Below are positions 1 through 6,525 of a stretch of DNA of 15,424 bases, in pieces. The notes beneath the pieces were generated by a model. It was not told where the DNA came from, did no database searches, and saw only the letters and a program-made list of their open reading frames with translations. Each line of letters opens with the position of its first letter. The first letter of the stretch is position 1. This stretch comes from Methanocorpusculum sp. MCE (GTDB lineage Archaea > Halobacteriota > Methanomicrobia > Methanomicrobiales > Methanocorpusculaceae): NCBI GenBank assembly GCA_003315675.1, contig NIZU01000008.1, positions 1-15,424 on the forward strand. The letters are read 5' to 3'. The translations under genes and the position numbers were made by a program.

Positions 1-600
1 GGCGTTGATACAGTGGTCTGGCAGGAGTTTCAGAGACAACTTGACCTGAAAGGTCTGAAAATTGAACAAGGTATGATTCAGGATGCAACGTTTGTGTATG
101 CTGAACCCGGTCATTGTAAGAAAGACACGCCGCGAGGAGATCAGGCAAAAACACGACGGGATAAAGATGGAAAAATCATGTCCAAGAACGGCAAAATACA
201 CTATGGCTATAAACTTCATACCATCATGGATACGACGCACGATCTTATTCGACGCATTGAAACCACCACGGCAAATGTCCACGATAGTCAGGTGGATCTC
301 TCAGAAAAAGGGGAAGTGGTCTATCGGGATCGGGGATATCAGGGAGCAAAATACAAGGGATATAGTGCCACAATGAAAAGAGGAGCGAGAGGGCATCCCA
401 TTGGCATACGAGATAAACTGAGAAATCTGAGAATCAGTAAGAAGAGAGCAAAGGGGGAGAGAGCCTATGCAGTGATCAAAAATGTTTTTCATGCAGGGTT
501 GGTGAAGGTAACAACGCTGCAAAGAGTACGAGTGAAAAATATGCTGGCTGCATTTTGTTATAATATCTATCAGGTGAAAACGATTCAAAACAGAGTGTAA
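1..600 (+). CDS. IS5-family transposase, C-terminal part (5' end cut by window)
   Basis: This is a DDE transposase that would cut and paste its own insertion sequence. The open frame runs from base 1, so the gene begins before the window. The GTG at 13 is not a likely true start, because the matching residues in copy B lie inside a longer protein. Numbering from the first visible codon, the likely catalytic residues are D28 (in DATFVYAEPG), D110 (in YRDRGYQG) and E153 (in KGERAYAVIKNVF), which are typical family positions. The frame is intact to TAA. It differs from copy B at a few residues, for example KIHYG against KMHYG and AKYKG against AKCKG. Whether the missing part carries the 50-nt insertion seen in copy B cannot be told from here. 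Confidence 0.88.
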   Translation, partial: GVDTVVWQEFQRQLDLKGLKIEQGMIQDATFVYAEPGHCKKDTPRGDQAKTRRDKDGKIMSKNGKIHYGYKLHTIMDTTHDLIRRIETTTANVHDSQVDLSEKGEVVYRDRGYQGAKYKGYSATMKRGARGHPIGIRDKLRNLRISKKRAKGERAYAVIKNVFHAGLVKVTTLQRVRVKNMLAAFCYNIYQVKTIQNRV

Positions 601-682
601 ATAAATAAAAAACGTCAAGGAATAATGGGTATTTTTCTTTTTTTTGGGGGGGGAGGTGAGGGTGTAGGGATGTAGCCAATCT
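1..682 (+). mobile_element. IS5-family insertion sequence, copy A (left part outside window)
   Basis: Bases 1-600 align without gaps to 14646-15245, with about 17 substitutions by my count. The similarity continues past the transposase stop through a T-tract/G-tract junction to around 682 (matching about 15324), after which the two sequences diverge. I take this as the right end of the element. I could not identify terminal inverted repeats or a target duplication. The left part lies outside the window. Confidence 0.85.
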
Positions 683-869
683 TCCATAAATCATGATTCG
701 CGTTAAAAAATGGGTTGATAGATATTCTCGTAATTGTTATTTTTGATTATATTGGGTTAATTGCTAGCGTCATCTTAGTAGTCTTAGTTCCTCAATTCAC
801 TCAGCCTATATTTATAATAATGATGATTATGTATCTTTTACTCAGTCATGGAAATACACGAATCCTCCT

Positions 870-1171
870 TATGCAGGATACATGTAGGATACATGTAGGA
901 AAACATGCAGGATAAAACCCCCGCAATATCCTTGAATTTGGGAATATCGTGTAATTATAACCCTATGTAGGTATGTAGGTAAAAAATGAAATCCAGCCTC
1001 TCCGGCAGAACATCTCTCACCTCAAATCCACTATACGCTGGACACCCGATCATCCTACATACCTACATAAAATCACACATACTCCTCTAAATCAAAAACA
1101 AAGAACGATCCAGCCGTAAAAGTATGTAGGGTTGAGGATTTTCATCCTGCATTCCTCCTACATACCTACAT
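870..1171. repeat. Cluster of short TGTAGG-type repeats (iteron-like)
   Basis: No convincing gene lies between 601 and 1174. After the IS tail and an AT-rich stretch (about 700-850) comes a dense set of short repeats. There are four near-identical 11-bp units of the form CATGTAGGATA at 870-880, 881-891, 892-902 and 904-914. A 15-bp motif, ATGTAGGTATGTAGG, is at 965-979, and its exact reverse complement is at 1054-1068 and 1157-1171. Further single units are near 1125 and 1146. By eye I count about 12 occurrences of TGTAGG or TGCAGG on either strand within 300 bp. They sit directly downstream of the helicase-like gene. Iterons of a replication origin or binding sites for a DNA-binding protein are possible; the role is not shown. 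Confidence 0.7.
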
Positions 1172-1174
1172 ATC

Positions 1175-2911
1175 TTACAGAGTATCCGTAATGCTTGTCT
1201 GTTTTTCTACAGGAACGAGTTTATATCGAACACCAAGAGGTGTCCGGCTCTTCGTCAAAAAGCGGTCATATCCCGCAAACATCTGATCCGCCAGCTGCGA
1301 GATCCATCTTCCCGTCATAACATCCGTCAGCGTTCCGGCCACCGCCGCCTTCACCAGATGCTCAGGCGCATAATCCAGGATCATCTGCCCTGAAACCTGA
1401 TGCTCCTTCCTCTGCTCCCCTTCCCGGATCAGAACCCCCTTCAGTCCCGCCGGCGAAAACATCTCCGTCCCGAACATGGTATCCAGTCGGGCAAGCAGCT
1501 CGCAGCCCTCCGTCTCCGCCTCATTATCTCCCGTCTGGACCTCACCCAGATTCGAAAGCACCCGGGAAAATCCCGCCGCATACAAAGACCCCGCGATCGT
1601 TGAAAACCATTCCGGATACTCCGACAGATTCCCCGGAAGCGGCGGGGGAGCCGGTCTCCCCTTCGAAATCCAGTTCTTCAGAAACACCGAAAACGCCCAC
1701 ACCAGCTTTGCATGCATCTCCTCGGCATATCTGATCAGCTCATCCTTCTGCCGGGAAAACCTCAGCTCCTGCCATGGCTTCTGGGCAAGGATATTCGTCA
1801 CCACCACTCTCCCGCAGACATCCGCCGCGATCTTCAGATGGTTCCCGTTCACGCAGAACTGCGTCGTCACGACCCGTTCCAGCTGAGTCAGACTGCCGAG
1901 ATCCCGAAACGCCACCGTTCCGTTTCCCGACGTCGCCGAGAGAAGAAACTCCGACACAAAATCCGCACCCGGCGCCACATTGTCGATCACGGCATACAGC
2001 GGACTCTCCTTCACGATCGTCTTATGCAGTTTCTCCATCTCCTCGGCCCGTGCCGGTGCCGGATACACCTTCGGTTCAGCGCCAAACGCCGCGATCCCGT
2101 TGATCCTCTGCAGAAAACTCCCCCCGGTCCGCGGACTGTTCTTCTGCACGGCAAGGATCGGAAACGGACCGGAAAGGCTCGGTCTAAGCATCGCGGAAAA
2201 CACCGAAGCCAGATTATTTTCATAATCCGCCAGGTCTTTGAACAAAAACTCGCGATACACCGAATAGATATCTTCCCGTGCACGCGAAAGATCGTCCTCA
2301 CTGGGGACGTCTGGAACCTCTTCGATCTCCAGATCCCGGCAGAAATACCAGCCGGTCTCTTTCTCAAAGCCTTTCGCTGAAACGATTTCGCCATTTGGCT
2401 TCAGTATCGCGCCGCAATGCACGCCTTTGATCTCCGGCAGATGATCCTGCTCCCTTGCCGACGCCTTCAGCACGCTTTCGAGCAGGTCGAAGGGAAGCGG
2501 GATCTCGGTCTTGGATTCATCGCCCGGCTTGTACCAGGAGGAAAGCGCTGTGAGCAGAATGCGAAGCCTGCCCCGGTCGAGAGGCGCGATCACCCCGTCC
2601 GCGATTTCGCACAATCTGCCTGCATTGATGCCGACAAAGGAACGGTTCGCGGTATTATAATACCGGAGAACCCTGCCGGCGCTTTTTACGGCTGCTGCCG
2701 TGTTTGCCGGCAGTTCCCGGGGAATCGGAACCGGCGAGACCGGGCAAAGTTCACTCTCCGGTTCGTTTGGGTCGTAGGTGAGGGTGATGGTCGGATGGCT
2801 GTTCGATGGCGGGGAGAAGATCGAGAGGTCGATATCTTCCGCCGGAGAGGAGAGGGTTCCCTCTCTGTTTGGAATCGTCGTATCAAAATACATAGTTCGG
2901 CTCGTATCCAT
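1175..2911 (-). CDS. Phage/plasmid-type primase-helicase-like ATPase with degenerate Walker A
   Basis: This protein of about 578 residues resembles, in layout, the C-terminal ATPase halves of primase-helicase proteins of phages and integrative elements. Numbered from the ATG at 2911, a P-loop-like segment SPRTGGSF is at about 259-266, where the family expects GTGK[ST]; the lysine is replaced by glycine. A Walker B-like LYAVIDNV is at about 305-312, a sensor-like VNGNHL at about 354-359, and CGR at about 366-368 where related proteins have a paired arginine. Then comes a helical region with the typical WISKGRPAPPPLP segment. The C-terminus (GRWISQLADQMFAG...YKLVPVE) looks like the winged-helix end of such helicases. 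The start is uncertain: TTG 2935, ATG 2911 and ATG 2893 are all in frame and none has a strong ribosome site. The gene stands alone beside the repeats at 870-1171. The family call is moderate; loss of ATPase activity is inference. Confidence 0.55.
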   Translation of the reverse strand: MDTSRTMYFDTTIPNREGTLSSPAEDIDLSIFSPPSNSHPTITLTYDPNEPESELCPVSPVPIPRELPANTAAAVKSAGRVLRYYNTANRSFVGINAGRLCEIADGVIAPLDRGRLRILLTALSSWYKPGDESKTEIPLPFDLLESVLKASAREQDHLPEIKGVHCGAILKPNGEIVSAKGFEKETGWYFCRDLEIEEVPDVPSEDDLSRAREDIYSVYREFLFKDLADYENNLASVFSAMLRPSLSGPFPILAVQKNSPRTGGSFLQRINGIAAFGAEPKVYPAPARAEEMEKLHKTIVKESPLYAVIDNVAPGADFVSEFLLSATSGNGTVAFRDLGSLTQLERVVTTQFCVNGNHLKIAADVCGRVVVTNILAQKPWQELRFSRQKDELIRYAEEMHAKLVWAFSVFLKNWISKGRPAPPPLPGNLSEYPEWFSTIAGSLYAAGFSRVLSNLGEVQTGDNEAETEGCELLARLDTMFGTEMFSPAGLKGVLIREGEQRKEHQVSGQMILDYAPEHLVKAAVAGTLTDVMTGRWISQLADQMFAGYDRFLTKSRTPLGVRYKLVPVEKQTSITDTL

Positions 2912-3044
2912 GCCGGCGGGCGGGTCGATTCTCAAAATTCTGAGTGTTATTTTTCAGGCCGGCAGAATGTAATGAGATATATGATCAAAATACATATGAA
3001 CCGAATTTTTTTGCGATTTTTCCGCAAATTAGGTATATTTATAT

Positions 3045-3253
3045 GGGACTTACGTGGTATTAATCACAATCCAATTCGGAAAGAGTATGGCTGGGTATAG
3101 ACACATGAGATTATTTAACTGCAAATCGAAGATTTGCGTGCCGCCTCAAATGAGCAAAGCTCATTTAGGCTTATTCGCGGTTGGTTTTTCTCATCTATCA
3201 ACACTCACTCATCTCCCTTTCGAATTGGATCTATCCCAACACCGCGTAACTCC
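3045..3253. mobile_element. MITE-like palindromic element, copy 1, with 9-bp target duplication
   Basis: This 209-bp non-coding element has long imperfect inverted arms. The left arm starts GGACTTACGTGGTATT (3046-3061); the reverse complement of the right end reads GGAGTTACGCGGTGTT (3253-3238), with three mismatches in 16. The arms stay in register for about 65 bp, including CCAATTCG at 3071 and CGAATTGG ending at 3228. The 9-bp sequence TATTTATAT is present directly on both sides (3036-3044 and 3254-3262), as expected of a target-site duplication. The centre holds two hairpins: GCAAATC-GAA-GATTTGC (3121-3137) and AAATGAGC-AAA-GCTCATTT (3148-3166), the second extended by GCCT/AGGC. A second copy lies near 6882-7092. 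Short open frames across it are not convincing genes. Confidence 0.78.
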
Positions 3254-3320
3254 TATTTATATACATCGACTCCCGCACCGCGAAACGTATTCAGAAATAA
3301 TTATGTGATCCGCGGATCCG

Positions 3321-3346
3321 GAAAAAAAGTTGAGAATATATCTCAA
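3321..3346 (-). terminator. Hairpin plus T-tract terminator of secG
   Basis: Read on the minus strand downstream of the secG stop, TTGAGA-TATAT-TCTCAA forms a short stem-loop (3346-3330) and is followed directly by CTTTTTTTCC. This is a plausible transcription end for secG. A perfect 12-bp palindrome, GATCCGCGGATC, lies just beyond it at 3307-3318. Confidence 0.55.
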
Positions 3347-3361
3347 GTATATTATTTGGAC

Positions 3362-3523
3362 TTAGATGAAAAGATTCAGCAGGTACACGATGACGCCGAC
3401 GACACCTGCGACCACTAAAACAACCGTTGGTTTAATGTGGAACGCTTTGCGGTCATCCGCATCGTAGTAGGTAACCAGACCTGCTGATGAACTTAGTCCT
3501 CTGCCCGAGCTCTTTGCTGCCAT
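3362..3523 (-). CDS. secG: Preprotein translocase Sec61-beta subunit (archaeal SecG)
   Basis: This 53-residue protein is the small tail-anchored beta subunit of the SecYE-beta protein-conducting channel in the cytoplasmic membrane. It starts MAAKSSGRGL, has a soluble Ser/Gly-rich N-terminus, then the family signature YYDADDRKAFHIKPTVV (about residues 19-35), and one transmembrane helix (about 33-53, VVLVVAGVVGVIVYLLNLF). Length and layout match archaeal Sec61-beta. ATG at 3523 is the only sensible start. A TATA-like box about 28 bp upstream (3549-3556) suggests a leaderless or near-leaderless transcript. The gene diverges from the amidohydrolase across 53 bp and has a hairpin/T-tract behind it, so it is probably monocistronic. 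Confidence 0.93.
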   Translation of the reverse strand: MAAKSSGRGLSSSAGLVTYYDADDRKAFHIKPTVVLVVAGVVGVIVYLLNLFI

Positions 3524-3548
3524 ATCCTATTATATTCATCCTCTACCC

Positions 3549-3556
3549 ATATAAAA
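3549..3556. promoter_or_regulatory. TATA-like box shared by secG (-) and the amidohydrolase (+)
   Basis: ATATAAAA on the plus strand (TTTTATAT on the minus strand) is the only TATA-like block in the 53 bp between the two divergent start codons. It lies about 26-28 bp from each ATG, the usual archaeal TATA-to-start distance, so one symmetrical block could serve both genes as near-leaderless transcripts. Confidence 0.5.
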
Positions 3557-3576
3557 GAACAGGAGATCACGGATCA

Positions 3577-4620
3577 ATGCAGGGGGAAATACTGGAAGGA
3601 CTGGCATTCACTGGGGACGAGTTTACCCCGCAGAATGTCGAAATCATCATTGAAAACGGACGTATTGCCGAGATCACCGACATTAAAACCGCGGCCACTC
3701 AGTGGATCGTTCCTGCCATTTTCAACGCGCATACCCACATCGCCGACACGGTCGGGATGGATACGCCAATCGACCGCCCGCTGGCGGAACTCGTCGCCCC
3801 GCCGAACGGGCTGAAGCACAGACTTTTGTGCGAGACACCGCCGGATCGTCTGGTCTCTGCGATGCGGGATACGATCGCTTTTATGAAGGCGACTGGGACG
3901 CTTGGTTTTGCGGATTTCCGCGAAGGAGGAACCCCCGGCGTCGCCCTTCTCAATCTGGCGGCCGATCCGTCGGTAAGCATGGTTATTTTCGGAAGAGACG
4001 GCGGCGAGTTTGCCGCCCGCGGATTTGGTCTATCGAGTGCGAAAGGAACGAAAGCAGAGGAAGAAGCGGTTTACCGTGCAAAGGCTGCCGGCAAACTCTT
4101 CGCCGTGCATGCCGGCGAGGCTGGTGTTAAGGACATCGAGGCGGCTTTTTCCCTCGACCCGGATATGATCATTCATGCCACGCATTTCACGAAGGAACAA
4201 ATCCGGGAGGTGGCCGACCGGAATATCCCGATCGTCATCTGTCCGCGATCGAACTGGCTGCTCGGCGTAACGGCCGATTCCTGCAGGCCGCCTGTTCGTG
4301 AAATGCTGGATGCCGGATGCCGGGTTTTTCTCGGGACCGACAATGCGATGTTTGTTGCGCCGGATATGTTTGCCGAAGCAGCCTTCCTGCAGACCGTATA
4401 CAAAATTGATCCCGTTGACATCCTTCGGATGATGACGGACGGATTCTCTCTTCTTGGCCGAAGGAACAGAATCGAGGTGGGCATGTCAGCCGATCTCCTT
4501 CTCCTTGACGGCGGGTATCCCGGCCGCTGGACGCAGGATCCCCGCACCTCTCTTTTAACCCGGGTCGGGTCCCGGGGTATCATCCGGATCATTTCCGGGT
4601 GGAATACCAACTCTTTATAA
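3577..4620 (+). CDS. Amidohydrolase-superfamily metal-dependent hydrolase
   Basis: This 347-residue cytoplasmic enzyme of the amidohydrolase superfamily (TIM barrel plus a small beta-sandwich) is akin to chlorohydrolase/deaminase-type proteins. The metal-binding set is complete: HTH at 52-54 (NAHTHIAD), H178 (FAVHAGE), H200 and H203 (IIHATHF), and D255 (GTDNAMF). The C-terminal GMSADLLLLD is the usual return to the beta-sandwich. I chose ATG 3577: it is preceded by AGGAG at 3561 and a TATA box. The frame stays open upstream to a TTG at 3487, but that would overlap the secG coding region. The substrate cannot be read from sequence; cyclic amidines or deaminated nucleosides are possible by family. 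It is followed by uspA, whose promoter overlaps this stop codon. Confidence 0.85.
   Translation: MQGEILEGLAFTGDEFTPQNVEIIIENGRIAEITDIKTAATQWIVPAIFNAHTHIADTVGMDTPIDRPLAELVAPPNGLKHRLLCETPPDRLVSAMRDTIAFMKATGTLGFADFREGGTPGVALLNLAADPSVSMVIFGRDGGEFAARGFGLSSAKGTKAEEEAVYRAKAAGKLFAVHAGEAGVKDIEAAFSLDPDMIIHATHFTKEQIREVADRNIPIVICPRSNWLLGVTADSCRPPVREMLDAGCRVFLGTDNAMFVAPDMFAEAAFLQTVYKIDPVDILRMMTDGFSLLGRRNRIEVGMSADLLLLDGGYPGRWTQDPRTSLLTRVGSRGIIRIISGWNTNSL
4614..4620 (+). promoter_or_regulatory. TATA-like box before the UspA-like gene
   Basis: TTTATAA overlaps the amidohydrolase stop codon. It lies about 45-51 bp before the UspA-like ATG (4665), leaving a short leader that carries a strong Shine-Dalgarno sequence, GGAGGT (4650-4655). 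The UspA-like gene may therefore have its own transcript. Confidence 0.4.
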
Positions 4621-4664
4621 CCTTGGAGGAGTTATTTACTCATAAAGTAGGAGGTTGTAAAAAA

Positions 4665-5093
4665 ATGTTTACCAAGATACTTGTTGCTATTGACGGATCC
4701 GACATCAGCAAGAGTGCATTCAATAAATCAATTGAACTGGCAAAAATGTCAAAAGCCGAGCTGCATGCGATCTATGTTATCGAGTCCGGCATGATCTCGC
4801 CCGGTCCGGTGGATACATCCTGGGAACTGATTTACCAGCGGTTTGAGAAAGAAGGCCGGGATATCATGGAGGAACTTGTCGAAGATGCATCCAAGAAAGG
4901 CGTGACGGTAACGCCCCATCTTGAAGCCGGACATGCCGGCGATACGATCATCGGCAAAGCAGCCGAGCTTGAATGCGATCTGATCGTTGTCGGATCCCGC
5001 GGAAAGAGCAAACTCGACCGCCTTCTTATCGGCAGTGTTTCATCGCATATCGTTACGTATGCGAAAACCAACACGCTGATCATCAAAAACTAA
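4665..5093 (+). CDS. Universal stress protein (UspA family)
   Basis: This 142-residue single-domain cytoplasmic protein has the Usp alpha/beta fold. It starts MFTKILVAIDGSD and carries the ATP-binding motif G-2x-G-9x-GS: G110, G113 and G123-S124 in GSRGKSKLDRLLIGS. It is therefore expected to bind ATP and form dimers, in the MJ0577-like class. ATG 4665 is chosen over upstream in-frame starts because GGAGGT lies nine bases before it and the family begins at this point. It follows the amidohydrolase and precedes a CBS-domain protein, another adenine-nucleotide-sensing fold; a hairpin lies between them. The exact role in stress or energy sensing is unknown. Confidence 0.93.
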   Translation: MFTKILVAIDGSDISKSAFNKSIELAKMSKAELHAIYVIESGMISPGPVDTSWELIYQRFEKEGRDIMEELVEDASKKGVTVTPHLEAGHAGDTIIGKAAELECDLIVVGSRGKSKLDRLLIGSVSSHIVTYAKTNTLIIKN

Positions 5094-5106
5094 TTCTCCT
5101 TAATTT

Positions 5107-5142
5107 TTTCCGCGCGAATCTGTGATTCGCCGGCATTTTTCC
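5107..5142 (+). terminator. Hairpin with T-tract after the UspA-like gene
   Basis: GCGAATC-TGT-GATTCGC (5114-5130) is a perfect 7-bp stem with a 3-nt loop. It is flanked by T-rich tracts at 5104-5109 and 5136-5140 and starts about 20 bases after the stop. A transcription terminator is likely. Confidence 0.55.
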
Positions 5143-5271
5143 CCGTAAAACCGCCGGAGGAATGTAAGCGTTATTTATCTCCAGCACTCCAAGAAATACA
5201 CACGGATTTTCTGCAAAAGGAAATCACTTGGGCTGATCAATGTGAAAGGCCCGAATTCTGAGGTGAATATC

Positions 5272-6126
5272 ATGACGGAAATGTTAGCAAAAGATTACAT
5301 GACAAAAGACGTTGTCACGGTCGAGATCCCCTCAGGCCGCGATGATGTTTTACGTATTCTCAAGCGGACCGGAATCAGTGGTGTTCCGGTGGTGAAAGGT
5401 CCGGAGAAGAAACTCCTCGGTATCGTTACCAGAAAGGATATTCTGCGTAAACCGGAGGAGACTCAGGTGGCCCTTCTCATGTCCTCCGAACCGCTGACGA
5501 TTCGTCCGGATGTTACGCTCTCGGAAGCTGCAGAGATCATGACGAAGATGAATGTCCGCCGTCTGCCGGTGATTGAGGGCGAAAACCTCATCGGCATTTT
5601 AAGCGTATCCGATCTTGTCGGGGCGGTTGCCAAACTTCGGGACGTTCGCGAGATCAGAAACGGGTTCGTCAGTAAAAAGACGTATGCCCTCTGGGAAGAG
5701 ACCCCGCTTCCGGTCGTCGGCCGGATCATGGAGCTCGCCCACACCGATGCAATGCCGATTCTCAACTCGGAGAACCAGCTCACCGGTATTATTTCCGAGC
5801 GAGATCTTATCAGATGTTCAAGCATCGAGGATGACGTTCAGACGAGCGATTTCTCGACCGGAACAGACGACGATGAGTGGACCTGGGAAAGTATCCGCGA
5901 TAATCACACGATATCCTATGGCATCTCCAAAGTTGAGCTTCCAAACCGCCCCGTCAAGGTCTGCATGGTCAGAAAAGTCATCGCCGTCCCCAATAATGCA
6001 GAGGTCAGCGACTGTGCTCTCCGGATTAAACGCGGACGGGTCGACCAGCTGCCGATCATCGATAACGACCAGCGGCTTTCCGGCATGCTGTTTGACCGTG
6101 ATCTGATAAAGGCTCTCATCAAATAA
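5272..6126 (+). CDS. Protein of four CBS domains
   Basis: This 284-residue soluble protein is made only of CBS motifs, which bind adenine nucleotides or SAM in pairs. CBS1 is at about 5-58 (DYMTKDVVTV...GIVTRKDIL), CBS2 about 67-120 (LMSSEPLTI...GILSVSDLV), CBS3 about 130-182 (GIISERDLI) and CBS4 about 227-284 (GMLFDRDLIKALIK). An acidic linker, about 185-210, separates CBS3 and CBS4. No catalytic domain is attached, so it is probably a sensor or regulator acting on a partner protein. ATG 5272 is used because GAGGTG lies seven bases upstream; an in-frame GTG at 5242 would add ten unconserved-looking residues. It lies between uspA and a thioredoxin on the same strand. Confidence 0.92.
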   Translation: MTEMLAKDYMTKDVVTVEIPSGRDDVLRILKRTGISGVPVVKGPEKKLLGIVTRKDILRKPEETQVALLMSSEPLTIRPDVTLSEAAEIMTKMNVRRLPVIEGENLIGILSVSDLVGAVAKLRDVREIRNGFVSKKTYALWEETPLPVVGRIMELAHTDAMPILNSENQLTGIISERDLIRCSSIEDDVQTSDFSTGTDDDEWTWESIRDNHTISYGISKVELPNRPVKVCMVRKVIAVPNNAEVSDCALRIKRGRVDQLPIIDNDQRLSGMLFDRDLIKALIK

Positions 6127-6140
6127 CCTATCCTTAGACT

Positions 6141-6149
6141 TCTTTTTTT
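6141..6149 (+). terminator. Oligo-T terminator after the CBS gene
   Basis: A T-rich run (TCTTTTTTT) starts 15 bases after the CBS stop codon with no clear hairpin. Archaeal RNA polymerase commonly stops on such tracts. Confidence 0.4.
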
Positions 6150-6165
6150 ATTCCCTGATGGGAAG

Positions 6166-6173
6166 CTATATTA
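6166..6173 (+). promoter_or_regulatory. TATA-like box of the thioredoxin gene
   Basis: CTATATTA is centred about 27 bp before the ATG at 6197, and no Shine-Dalgarno sequence lies between. This predicts a leaderless transcript and decides the start: the in-frame ATG at 6158 would lie upstream of the TATA box. Confidence 0.5.
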
Positions 6174-6196
6174 GTGTTCTTCTCCCAGTTTTAATT

Positions 6197-6466
6197 ATGA
6201 CAAAACCGGTATTGTACGACTTCTTCGCCACCTGGTGCGGACCCTGCAGAATTCAGAGCCCAATCGTTCATGATCTTGCCAAAAAAATGGAAGGCTTGGT
6301 TGATGTCCAGATGGTCGATGTGGATGAGCATGGGGACCTTGCCAACAAGTATTCCATCAGCGTAGTCCCGACTCTCATCATTGAAAAGGACGGTAAGGTC
6401 ATCCAGCGTCTGGAGGGAGTGACCGACGCTGCAACGCTTGAGAGCCTTTTGAGGGCTCTTATTTAA
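6197..6466 (+). CDS. Small thioredoxin
   Basis: This 89-residue cytoplasmic dithiol/disulfide oxidoreductase has active site WCGPC with cysteines at 14 and 17, preceded by LYDFFATW, and a cis-proline loop SVVPT (P58). It matches the thioredoxin fold but is short at the N-terminus, lacking the first helix/strand of the usual ~105-residue bacterial protein, as in several methanogen thioredoxins. The start is set by the TATA-like box at 6166. A hairpin and T-run follow the stop, and the next gene encodes another small cysteine-rich protein. Targets and reductase are not shown; methanogens may use ferredoxin- or F420-linked reductases. Confidence 0.93.
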   Translation: MTKPVLYDFFATWCGPCRIQSPIVHDLAKKMEGLVDVQMVDVDEHGDLANKYSISVVPTLIIEKDGKVIQRLEGVTDAATLESLLRALI

Positions 6467-6468
6467 GC

Positions 6469-6500
6469 TGAAACGTCTTAACGTTTCACCATTCTTTTTT
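6469..6500 (+). terminator. Terminator hairpin after thioredoxin
   Basis: TGAAACGT-CTTA-ACGTTTCA (6469-6488) is a perfect 8-bp stem with a 4-nt loop, followed by a six-T run ending at 6500. It starts three bases after the thioredoxin stop. Confidence 0.7.
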
Positions 6501-6525
6501 ACACGTCAGTGCCAATACGTTAGGT

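Noticed and set aside
870..914. Tandem repeats as a CRISPR array
   Set aside because: The units are only 11 bp and adjacent, with no unique spacers of regular length and no cas genes nearby.
715..915. 66-codon hydrophobic open frame in the AT-rich intergenic region
   Set aside because: It starts at TTG, has no ribosome site, its hydrophobicity follows from AT-rich DNA, and its end runs through the tandem 11-bp repeats.
1400..2394. Several long frames opposite or shifted within the helicase-like gene
   Set aside because: They are low-complexity Arg/Ser/Pro-rich shadows of the high-GC gene on the minus strand.
3054..3418. Open frames of 84 and 94 codons on the plus strand
   Set aside because: They run through the MITE-like element and antisense to secG, with no family resemblance.
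3487..3576. N-terminal extension of the amidohydrolase to TTG 3487
   Set aside because: It would overlap secG in antisense and cover both promoters; the domain starts normally after ATG 3577.
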